Assembly (NCBI RefSeq): GCF_050624435.1
Contig: NC_134539.1
Location: 121,069,525 to 121,133,524, forward strand
From: Tenrec ecaudatus
Taxonomy: Eukaryota > Chordata > Mammalia > Afrosoricida > Tenrecidae
Direction: 5' to 3'
Length of the DNA stretch: 64,000 nucleotides
Of this stretch, positions 1 through 11,100 are shown one piece after another. The notes beneath the pieces are model-generated. The model was not told where the DNA came from. It was given only the letters and a program-made list of their open reading frames with translations, and did not search any database. A program made the position numbers and the translations under genes. Within the stretch, counting starts at the first letter, position 1. Every line of letters starts with the position of its first letter.

Positions 1-1030
1 CACCTCGTGGTCAGCAAAGCTGGTTTGCGTCTTCCATGTGGGCTTTGATGCTTCTCAGCTAGATGGCCATCTGTTTATCTTCAAGCCTTTAAGACCCCAG
101 ATGCTATAACTTTTGATAGCCGGGTACCGTTAGCTTTCTTCACCACATTTGCTTATGCATACATTTTTCTTCAGCAATCCTGTCAGGAAGGTGTGCATCC
201 TGAAATGCCAGTTTAATAGAACAAAGTGTTCTTGCATTGCGTAAGTACTTGAGTGGAGGCCCAATGTCCATCTGCTGCCTTAGTACTAAGCCTATAAATA
301 TATGCACATAGATCTGTTTCCCTACACTCATATAAATATATTTACATATGTACATTCCAGCCTTTGGACCTCTATAAATACCCTTTGTCACCTAGTTCTT
401 TCCTCTATTTCCTTTTACTTTCCTCTTGTTCCACTATCATGCTCAGCCTTCATTTGGGTTACAGTAATTTCTCTAGGTTACCTTGCCCTTGCTGAATCTG
501 TACCAGGCCACTCATACCCTTCTTGCTACTGATTTTGGATCACTTATTTCTCCCCTGTCCCTGGGTTGGTCAGCACTACCTCCTTGTCCCCTCATCCCCC
601 TCTCCTGTGTCCCCCCGGAACCATTGGTCCCGTTGTTTTCTCCTCCAGGCTATTCATCCAGTCTGTCTTATCTAGATAGATCTGTAGAGATAGTAACATG
701 CACCAAAAACCAAGTCATTGCAAGATAGGCAATGAGTGAGAACACAGCTAAGACAATAAAAAGGGAAACCAGTTACCCATAGAAGAATAAATTAATTAAA
801 AGAAAAAAAATTTTAAAGAAAGAAAAACCTGTAAATACATCAAGGTCTGATTTTCGATCTCTAGGCATGTCCTTCAGTCAGGTCCAATGGGGTACCATGC
901 TTTGGCGCCAGAGTCTGTCCTTTGTACTCCCTCGGGGGCTCCCTGCTCTGCTCCCACAGTTGCTCTGTTGCACGCTTTTAGTGGTTTGCCTCAGTGTCAC
1001 TGGGTCAGTCTGGACCAGTCCCAACCCCCT
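1..1030 (-). repeat. Family T LINE-like repeat, antisense copy
   Basis: The sequence matches, block by block and in antisense order, the other family T copies in this window (for example 50150-50980 and 46930-47130): the stretch with TAGATGGCC, CTTTTGATAGCC, the run of T/A-rich text near 290-360 and the C-rich block near 540-660. It ends near 1030, where a second copy starts again from a part closer to the 3' end. The left end lies outside the window. No coding sequence is seen. Confidence 0.75.
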
Positions 1031-2290
<1,260 letters not shown>

Positions 2291-2663
2291 TCTTGCTTCA
2301 TAGAATCAGTGGAATTTATAAAATTTCATTTAAAGTACATAGACAACAAGGTGTGGCTTGGAAATTTCCTAAGCAGGTATTTCCTGTTACCAGCCAAAGA
2401 AAGAAAGTTTCAATTCTTCTACTGTACCACATAGCTTCCTGGTCAACATGTCTGAATGAATTCATTGTAAAATTTTCCTGTAATAAGTAACATAAATTGA
2501 CTTTCTGTATGGAGTTTTCAGAAGAGCTAATCAGTGGGCATTGAACCTTGACCTAGTGTTTATGGTTTCCTATTCTATTATCTTCCCTCTAGGTCTTCAG
2601 ATAATGATTTAACCCTGATTCAAAGAGAAAATATAAGCCAATGACAGTGAATTCTTCAACGTC
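2291..2663. other. Intergenic, nothing assigned
   Basis: A+T-rich single-copy-looking sequence; no open frame of interest and no repeat family that I recognise. Confidence 0.5.
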
Positions 2664-2810
2664 ACAGGAGCCGCTGCAGGAGAGAAAGCTGAGGCTTTCT
2701 GCTCCTGTACAGATTTACAGTCTCAGAAACAGAAGGGCTGTTCCGCTCCATCCTATAAGGTCAGTATGAGTTAGTCTTGACTCTGTGGAAGTGAGTTTGG
2801 GTTTTAGTAT
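2664..2810 (+). repeat. AfroSINE, 5'-truncated, sense
   Basis: Contains the SINE body in order: GGAGAGAAAG, GCTTTCTGCTCCTGT, TTACAGTCTC, then the tail TGTGGAAGTGAGTTTGG. The tRNA-like head is missing. Confidence 0.75.
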
Positions 2811-3059
2811 AAGAAAGGCTTGAAGCCTTTTTAATGGTTTAAAAGTGGCACATCCAGAAAGTGAAGGTTATGTGATGAGGTTGGGATTGGTCCAAGTGTT
2901 TGAAAGTGAGTGCAAATTGATATAACTTTAAGGCAGAAACAAGTTCTCTCTTTAAATAGATGGCTGCAACTCTGGGAATTGCCTATATTTGCCTTTCCTT
3001 GTCTTCTCAGTGGTCGAACTGATTCTCTTCTCAGGTAATGTTCCTCCACATAAGCTCTA

Positions 3060-3285
3060 AATCAGTGGTGTTCCATGTGTGATCCCGGGACTACAGCATC
3101 AGTATCAGCACAGAAACTTGTGTCCCATCCCAGACTTCTCAGAAACTCTGGGAGTAGGGCCCAGCAATATGTTTTAACAAGCCCAGTAATTGATTCTGAT
3201 GCACACTGACGTTTAAGAACTGAGCTGTATGAGCCCCCCAATGAAATGCTTTATAAATAAATAAAGTTTAAGAACTACTATTCTG
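3060..3285 (+). mobile_element. MER5/MER20-type hAT MITE (ancient), split by a family T tail
   Basis: The element starts near TCAGTGGTGTTCC and ends AAGAACTACTATT, resembling the CAGTGGTTCT...AAGAACCACTG ends of Charlie-group MITEs, with the internal 'catcagtat ... gatgcacactgac' text typical of MER5/MER20. It is interrupted at 3222-3265. Family assignment is from memory. Confidence 0.55.
3222..3265 (+). repeat. 44-bp family T 3' tail with 11-bp target duplication
   Basis: Only the last bases of family T are present (TGTATGAGCC, then an ATGAAATG version of the polyadenylation region and a short A-rich tail). GTTTAAGAACT flanks it exactly on both sides (3211-3221 and 3266-3276). The host is the old hAT MITE. 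Confidence 0.8.
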
Positions 3286-3330
3286 AATCTGAACTTTATG
3301 GGAACCTATTATAGTCTGATCTTTCTGCCA

Positions 3331-3415
3331 AGGAGCACTTGGTGGATTTGAACCACCAACCTTATAATTAGCAGTCCAGGGCTTACCAGACAGTGCCACC
3401 AGAGTTCCTTGTAGC
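3331..3415 (-). repeat. AfroSINE head, antisense fragment
   Basis: Antisense match to the tRNA-like part: GGATTTGAACCACCAACC followed by AGCAGTCC and GTGCCACCAGAGTTCC. Confidence 0.65.
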
Positions 3416-3730
3416 AAAGGTAACAAATGGATAAATCTAAAGGATGCTTTTCAATCATAACCTTACTTGACCTCTCCATAGTTTGTGACACTATTCATTT
3501 TGTTTGCTTTTTCTTGAATTTATCCTCCTTTGGCCTTTGCACCACTTTTCCTTCTCCTCTACCCCTGACAACTCGTTATCAGTATTTCTCTGGTATTCAC
3601 CCCACCCACACTTAGCCTTGGTGCCTCATCCTTGGTCTAAGTTTCCTAATATTGGTATTTTCAACATTTTGGAATTTTTTTTTGCAGGAGACTATCCTGT
3701 CCTTGTAGAATGCTTAGCAGCATTCCCAAG
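3416..3730. other. Intergenic, nothing assigned
   Basis: Pyrimidine-rich in the middle; no gene or repeat family recognised. Confidence 0.5.
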
Positions 3731-3925
3731 GAGCCTTGGTGGTGTAGTGATTACACGGTGGGCTGCTAACCCAAAGGTCAGCAGTTTGAAACCACCAGCT
3801 GCTCCACGGGAGAAAGATGAAACTTTCTACTCCTGTAAAGAGTTACTCACCGGGGGCAGTTCTACCCTGCCCTTTGGATCACTCAGAGTCAGAATCGGCT
3901 CTATAGCCGTGAGTGTGGAATTTAA
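3731..3925 (+). repeat. AfroSINE, near full length, sense
   Basis: Starts GAGCCTTGGTGGTGTAGTG (tRNA-derived A box region), continues with GGTCAGCAGTTTGAAACC (B box region), then CTTTCTACTCCTGTAAAG and GTCAGAATCGGCTC. It is one of the best SINE copies in the window and a good reference for the family. Confidence 0.85.
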
Positions 3926-3937
3926 CAACATCTTGGG

Positions 3938-4060
3938 TCTTTACCCGTCAGATGTCAATAGCACCCTCTACTTCCAGTTATGGCAACCAAAATTGTCTCC
4001 AGATATTGCTCAATGTCCCCTGAAAGGAAACATTGCCACATGTTGAGAATTCCTAGTCTA
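3938..4060 (+). mobile_element. MER5/MER20-type hAT MITE fragment
   Basis: Text of the kind 'agatgtcaatagcaccc ... ggcaaccaaaattgtctcc ... aatgtcccct ... gttgagaattc' is the known 3' half of an old mammalian Charlie-type MITE. Divergent, so ancient. Name from memory. Confidence 0.55.
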
Positions 4061-4825
4061 AAAGTATTCCCCCCTGACCCAGTTTTAGTAAGCACTAAGA
4101 AGGCTTCTAGGAAAGTTCTTCGCTTGAGAAAGCTGTGGAAGGCCATTCTGTCTCTCTCGCCACCTAAGAGAAGCCATCTGGCTGCAAGTAGCAATCCTCT
4201 AACTCTGGATGAAGAAAGAAGCAGTTTCTGATGACAAGGATAAATGACTGGCTCGGCCAGGGCTTCTGAATTTAGTCCTGACTCATAGGCCTTCTACACT
4301 TGCTTACTCCTCATGTTGCTTCCTGTGCTGTCTCATTTCCTGGTACCTGTTTTTAGTCTCAGCTTGTTCCTTTTCAATGGACATTTGGTTTTCAGCGTCA
4401 GTTTTCCCAGTGGATAGTAATGTTTTCCTTCTGTTTCCAAATATTGCATAAATGGAGATTAGCCACGTCAAACTGTATCAACCACTCCCAACTACTTTCA
4501 GACCTCAGCCTGGACTCTCTAATACAATTCTGTATGCACAGCTGAAAGGCACCCGACATGGAAGTTAAACAGAAGAGGTTTGGCAGAGTTAACCAAATCC
4601 TTTCCACCTGTGCCTGAGGCTCAATGGCACCCTCTACTGATGCTAGCTTGGGAACTGCACAAACCTGGTACCAAATTTTGGGGATTGTGGTTTAAGAACT
4701 CTACTCTCTTCGGTGACAAGACTGGGATTGAGACCTAAAAGCAGGAAGGGAGAAAATGATAGGTCCTTCTTAGACTTACTGCTCTGATAAGACTGGAGGA
4801 ACCACCTAGATTACTCAAAATCAAA
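4061..4825. other. Intergenic, nothing assigned
   Basis: Single-copy-looking sequence of mixed composition. Open frames here are short and have no recognisable similarity. Confidence 0.5.
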
Positions 4826-5112
4826 CTTCTAATGTGGCAACGAAACCATTCGACGAGAGGTAGGGATGGTGAGACTTTGTCTCCTGCACTCTGGACATGT
4901 CAGGAGAGGCCAGTCCCTGGAGAAGTCCATCATGTTTGGTACATTAGAGGGGCAGCAAAAAAGAGAACGGCCCTTCACAAGATGGGTGGACGCCGTGGCT
5001 GCAACACGGGCTCAAACAGAAGAATGATGTGAGGATGATGCAGGGCCGGGCTGTGCTTCCTTAGGCTTTGCACAGGGTCGCTATGCGTAGGAACCAACTC
5101 CACAGCACCCAG
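4826..5112 (+). repeat. BovB-clade RTE LINE, 3' end, sense
   Basis: Matches the afrotherian BovB 3' end: GGACATGTCAGGAGAGGCC, then CCCTGGAGAAGTCCATCATG, AAAAAGAGAACGGCCC, GGGTCGCTATGCGTAGGAACC and the closing CAGCACCCAGCAACC. The open frame across 4832-5032 is the decayed C-terminal part of the RTE ORF. Confidence 0.85.
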
Positions 5113-5283
5113 CAACCACCTCTGAACCAATGAAATGGACAGCAACACGGTGAGCGCTGTGCTCATTCTAACAATCAACTGTATGAGCCCACAGTAAGGG
5201 TTCCGGAAACAATTGCAGAGTCGATTGTGCTTAAGAGTAAGCAGAAGACCCTATGACCTAGAAAGATAAGAAGAACAATCGCC

Positions 5284-5838
5284 GCCTTTCTGATCTGCCA
5301 TCTGCAGTGGGGCCGCCGCCAGGATGCAGTTCTTCGTGAAGACCCTTGCGAGGAAGACCATCACTCTCGAGGTTGAACCCTCTGATACGACAGAGAATGT
5401 GAAGGTCAAGATCCAGGACAAGGAGGGAATTCCTCCCGATCAGCAACGGCTGACCTTTGCAGGCAAGCAGCTGGAAGATAGACATACCTTGTCTGACTAC
5501 AACATTCAGAAGGAGTTCACTTTTCATCTTGTGCTGAGACTTCGTGGTGGTGCTAAGAAAAGGAAGAAGTCTTATACCACTCCCAAGAAGAACAAGCATA
5601 AGAGAAAGAAGGTTAAGCTGGCCGTCTTAAAATACTATAGGGACAGGTGGATGAAAATGGCAAAATCAGCCGCCTTTGGCGTGAGTGCCCATCAGACGAG
5701 TGTGGTGCTGGGGTTTTCATGGCCAATCACTGTGACAGACATGACTGCGCCAAGTGCTGTCTGACCTACTGCTTCAACAAGCCAGAAGACAAGTAATTGT
5801 ACTGGTTAATAAAGGTCATGAACATTTAAAAAAAAAAA
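5284..5838 (+). pseudogene. RPS27A: RPS27A (ubiquitin-eS31 fusion) processed pseudogene
   Basis: The frame from 5324 begins MQFFVKTL and follows the 76-residue ubiquitin unit to LRLRGG, then the basic [13 protein letters not shown] linker and the first part of ribosomal protein eS31. Near 5640-5650 a frameshift removes the normal zinc-ribbon C-terminus, whose bases can still be followed in another frame to the parental stop and an AATAAA signal near 5807. Compared with the invariant ubiquitin sequence I count about ten substitutions, including I3F, I44T and S65F, so the copy is decaying and could not make normal ubiquitin. Intronless structure, a 5' UTR like the parent's, a 13-base A tail ending at about 5841, and a near-perfect duplication AAGAACAAT(C/T)GCC (5271-5283 and 5839-5851) show LINE-driven retroposition. 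Confidence 0.93.
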
Positions 5839-5851
5839 AAGAACAATTGCC

Positions 5852-6227
5852 TTGGTTCTTGACAAGTCCCTGGTCAAGGTCTGTGTCACAGTGATTAATC
5901 TTCCTATCCTTGTGCGGTCTTCAGTTCGGTCTAGATTTCCAGTCTTGCCAGTACCTTCTTCATCTAGAGTGATAAGAGTTTTTGTCTGGGCATGTAGCCC
6001 ACTCAGAAAAAGTAATTTCCTAGCCTTTCACAAATTAGGTATGACTATGTAACAAAGACCTGATCAAAGGATATAGGCAGAGTGCTTTGGGCCATTTCAC
6101 TTGTAAAGGGCCACACTTCCTGTTCTGGGCACACGGACTGACCCAGGAAAAGTTAGTTCCCAAGAAATGAAGTTGGTGAACATACATTTCTAGAATACCA
6201 TGAATTTTTTTTTTAAGTTCAAGGATT
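5852..6227. other. Intergenic, nothing assigned
   Basis: Mixed-composition sequence after the RPS27A copy; no gene or family recognised. Confidence 0.5.
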
Positions 6228-6560
6228 GTTGGTTGGCCTTTAGGAGTGTTTTCCAGTCCAGTCTGTTGGGACACCACGCCCTGGCCCCAAAGTCCACTTT
6301 CAGCATTCCCTGGGGACCTTGACGCTCCATTCCCTTGCTGTTCCGCTGCACTCCCTCAGTGCTTTGCCTCTGTGTGGTGGGATCAGGTCAGGTGCAATTC
6401 CCACACTGTGTCTCCGGTGCTGTTCCCCGCAGGGCCATGGGTCAGTGAGGGACGCCATGTCTCATAGTCGGGCCGCCCATGTGAATATGATGGATTTTTA
6501 TCTTAGATATGAACCCTTTCGTCAGATCTAACAATGTCCTGGTAGTGCCATATTTTATTT
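6228..6560 (-). repeat. Family T, internal/5' part, antisense
   Basis: Matches the part of the first copy at 860-1030 (TTTTCCAGTC, CCATGCC/CCACGCCCTGGC, GTGCTTTGCCTC, GTGTGGTGGGATCAGG). It lacks the 3' end, so it is either an internal fragment or the left part of a broken copy. Confidence 0.6.
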
Positions 6561-7479
6561 CTTAATCTGGTCCCTCATATATACCAATCATTGCCAAGGA
6601 TGTTCAGTGGTGTCTGCTTACTTGAATGGCTTATTCACTTCTGAGCATTCCCTTTAATTCCCATGTTTGGAAGTGAGGAGAGACAAGCCCTGCATTTGCT
6701 GGAGTCCTCTGGCCACTTTCTGCCCCTGGGTAGCTTGGCCAAAGGCTGGCTCAGCAGACTGAGTTGCTTGGCAGGAAAGTCTACAAGGCCACTAGTAGAT
6801 ACCAGCTCTTGCATTTTAATTTCTTTAGACATTTGGCCTGCAGAATGTTCCTTTTATGATCAAGGCCATTCCTTCAACCAGAAAACTTCCATGGTGACAT
6901 GATTAGTGTTCCTGCCCCCCTCCCAATTTCCCTATAAATAAATATAGTAACTCACGAACAGTTCATTTCCTAGACTTGTGTCTGGCCTAGGCATTCCTCT
7001 CCATGGGATAGAGAGAACCTGGGGGACTTTGTGTACTCTTGCAACATATAAATATTTCCCAGTAGTTTGTACCATTCCTGGATCATGTGGTCCTTAGCAG
7101 GGCTTCTAACAACCTTTTACCTGAAAGGATTCTTCAAGAACCAATAAGCTTACTGATCCCCATTGGAGATAGGTCATGTGTGATTCTGTACCCCTTGCTG
7201 ACAGTATATTAGCTAGACCTACAATTGCTCCTGCAGTGTGTACAGCAAAATGCTTCATTTTTCCAGGAAGAAGATCTTATTTCACAGTAATCATATATAC
7301 TCAGGATCATCTAAATCATAAGTTCCCACACTTCTTTGGCAATGCAGCCTCTTTAAAAAATATTACTGAGCACCCCCTGACAGTTAAATCTTTTGTACTG
7401 TAGCCCATAATCCAGAATAAAGTATAGGTATCTGCTTTTGCAGCCGAGGCTGGATTATTCCAGCATCCCCCAGAGGAAG
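6561..7479. other. Intergenic, nothing assigned
   Basis: No gene. The last 150 bases before the provirus look like an old dispersed repeat that I cannot name. Confidence 0.5.
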
Positions 7480-8126
7480 TGTGATAGGGCCAACCTGGCC
7501 AATAGGAATGTGTGGGATTAATCAGGTTGCAGTTTGATTGGAGGGGAAAGAGATAAATGGCTCTATAAAGTCTGCCCCTCTCTCTGGTGATCTGAGTGTG
7601 CTGGAGTATGTGTGCTGCTGCTGTAGCTAGTTCTCTGCCTCAACCTGTGAGCTACACTACCTGTGGGCCACGCCAATCCATGGATCCTGTTGCTAGAACT
7701 TGAAGCTCCTTTGAGACCTGCTTCACCACGCTGCTGGTGAGTACATTGCTTGGGCTTGAGGCGGGTGGATTCCGTTGCCTTGCATTGCTTGTGTTCGATA
7801 TCCCATCAGGGCCTGCTTTGTTAAGCTCCTGAGCTACTGACTGTTGGTGACCCACCCTGTTGCTTGCTGCCTGTGGGAAAACTCTGCTTGCCAAGGTGGA
7901 CTCTGCTGTCTGCTTCCTTGACCTTGGACCTGGCAGCCCACATGAGTTGAAGGACTTCCAGTATAGTAACTGTTACTTGGAAATGAGTTGAACTGAACCC
8001 TCTGTACTGCTGTGTGGACTAATTAGCTGTTATATTCCTTCGCATGTATAAACCTATCCATATATCTATATATATAAAATTATAAATATCCTGGTTTCAT
8101 TTCTCTAGAGAACCCTGCCTAACACA
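7480..8126 (+). repeat. 5' LTR of the ERV-L fossil
   Basis: Begins TGTGATAGGG and ends CCTAACACA just before the primer-binding-site-like sequence. It has a TATA-like ATAAATGG near 7552 and a T/A-rich zone at about 8040-8100. Boundaries are good to a few bases. Confidence 0.7.
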
Positions 8127-11100
8127 ATTGGTAACAGGAGGAGAAGGGTTCTAGGAAAAACAAGATGATAAGTATGGGTTTCTCAAATTGGTTCTCCAGC
8201 CTGATTAGGCTTAACGGCACTAAAAATGCTGCCTCTACCCCGGAAGGCATGGATAAGTCTGCCACTCTTACTAGAGCGGGTGGTGGTCATCCATGTTTTC
8301 AAGTTGCAAAGCCAATATCCACAGTATCATCACCAATAGATGAAGTGCTGGTGAGAGGAAAGGCTCTGGGTAATCGTTTGTTTGATATTTTCTGGCTGTT
8401 TTGTCAGGATGAGAAGTATAGGGAAGCTGGCTGGCTTCTTGCAATTAAAAATGAGTTCAAGGACAGGGGATAATCTCAGAAGCACATCTCAAGTGCAGCT
8501 TCTGCATGTGCTACAAAGGAGAGTCTTCTTTCCTCTAGGAATAGAGCTGACATTGCTGGAAACCAAATCTAGAGTCTATCATATGAGGAGCTGAATTACA
8601 GCATCAGCTGAACTGCAGGTCATTGTAAGGGCATTCATCAGACAGAATGGGACCCTAAAACATGGGATGGGAACATATGGGTTGATCCAGAAGAGGAGGA
8701 TACTGAGCCCCTAGAGTTGATTGAGCCACTCCAGTCAATGGATCCACCCCTTCCACTTGAGGGGATTAATCTACTATTAGTAAAACAACTCACACTTGAG
8801 CAGATTAACCAAACTGTTCAAGCTGAGATGCCAGGTGGGGCTGGATCTGGAGCATTGCCTGGGGGAGATGCCTTACAAGATATTGCTGAGAGCACCCAGG
8901 AAACACCCTCACCATTCACTATTTCCTCTAGACCTGTAACTAGAATTAAGTCTCAGAAAGGTCCTAAAGGTGAGGTACAGATGACGCAGGAAGAAATGCA
9001 CTCTACTCATAAAGATCTGCTCCAGTTTTCTAATAACATACAAGCAGAAGCCTGGGGGATATCCCTGGGAATGATCGCTAAGGGTGTGGGATACTGGTGC
9101 AAGAAATGTAACATTATACTTACCTGGCAGGGAAGACACCATGATCAGGAAGGTGGTTTTCCCAGGGCAAGGCTCACCCATTGCACTCCGGGTGTGCTGA
9201 CCCCTGCCATTTCCCCAAATGCGGGAAACTCAACTGCATAATTTGTGTGTGGGGTGGGGTGGGGTGGGAGACTGCGTTCGTGCTCTCCCCGGAAAAAAAG
9301 AAAAGAAATGTAACATTAGACCAGTCTGAGTTTCTGGATATGGGGTCCCTACGCACAGATTTTTCTTTCAACGTCTCAGCAAGAGAGGATCTAATTGCTT
9401 ATTTGGTTGGTTCACTGAAGCATGGGCTGCCAGATGGCCTAGATTAGACCAACTTGAGGTCTCTGACCTACCTTGGTGCACTGTAGAAGAAGGCATCCAA
9501 AAGCTTAGGGAAATTGGTATGTTGTATCTATCAGAATAAGCCCACAGACCCAAAAAAGGAGTGGCCAAGAAGATACCTTTCACCACAACCATAAGGAACA
9601 AGTTTGTGAAGTGGCCCCAGCATCTCTGAAGACTCCTGTGATTGCTATTTTATGTGCACCAGGATTAACAGTGGGCACTGCCCTAAGGGAACTCTGACAT
9701 TTGCCTACAATGGGGCTAATTGGGTCCCTTGTTGGTAGGGAGCAGGTGTCAGCACTGAATCAACAGAGCTGGGGATGGGTGTGGTAATCGTAAAGGAGAG
9801 TGAGGTTTCTGTAGTAATTAAAACAACCTGTCTCCTGTGGACTTTTGAGATCGGCTATTTTGCCATGGTGTCCCTAGGAGTGAAATACATGGGAAACCTA
9901 CTAAATATTTATGTGATCTACACAGGCAGAAGAATGCTAGATCAGGTGAACAACAGAATCAAGTCATGCCCGCTCAATTCCCAGACCTGAGCCTATTTAT
10001 AGACCCACAACCCCTTGAATGAGGAGAAAACCAGGTCCCTTTAAAGAAGGGCCCTGCTACATCACTGAAGGTCTATACTGTTAGTCTTTCTTCTAGCCTT
10101 CCCCAAAGGGACCTACAGCTTTTCACAAGAGTGACTATTCATCGGGGGAAAGGAAACTTTTGGGGGATTACTAGACACTGGCTCTGAACTGACACTAATT
10201 CTAGGAGACCCAAAATGTTTCGAAGGCCTGCCAGTCAGAGTGGGGGCATATGGAAGTCAAGTTATCAACGGAGTTTTAGCTCAGGTACACCTTACTGTAG
10301 GTCCAGTGGACCCCCTGACCCATCCTGTCGTTTTTCCCCCAGTTCCAGAATGCATCATTGGAATAGACATACTTAGTAACTGGCAGAACCCACATATTTG
10401 ATCCCTGAGATGTGAAATAAGGGCTATTATGGTAGGAAAGGCCAAGTGGACACCATTAGAACTGTCATTGCCTAGGAAAATAGTAAACCAGAAGCAGTAC
10501 CGCATTCCTGGAGGGATTGCAGAGATTAGTGCCACCATCAAAGATTTGAAGGATGCAGGTATGGTGATTTCTACAACATCCCCATTTAACTCACCTATTT
10601 GGCCTATTTAAAAAAAACAAACAACCGGATGGATCTTAGAGAATGACAATGGATTATCATAAACTTAACCAGGTGGTGACTCCAATTGCAGCTGCCATTC
10701 CAGATGTGATTTCATTGCTTGAGCAAATCAATACTTCTCCTGGCACATGGTATGCAGCTATTGATCTGGCCAATGCCTTCTCAATACCAGTCTCGAAGGA
10801 TCACCAGAAGCAGTTTGCCTTCAGCTGGCAGGGGCAACAATATGCTTTCACAACTCTCCTCCAGAGGTACATCAACTCTTCTGCCCTGTGCCATAATTTA
10901 GTCTGAAGGGACCTTGATCACCTTTTTCTTCCACAAAATGTCACACTGGTCCATTATATTGATGACATTATGCTGATTGGATCCACTAAGGAGGATGTAT
11001 CAAAGACTCTAGAATCATTGGCACAACATCTGCATGTAAGAGGTTGGAATATAAACCCAACAAAGATTCAGGCACCCTCTACCTCAATAAAATTTCTAGG

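Noticed and set aside
3731-3800. tRNA-gene-like sequence with A and B boxes
   Set aside because: It is the tRNA-derived head of an AfroSINE, followed by the SINE body, and cannot form a full tRNA.
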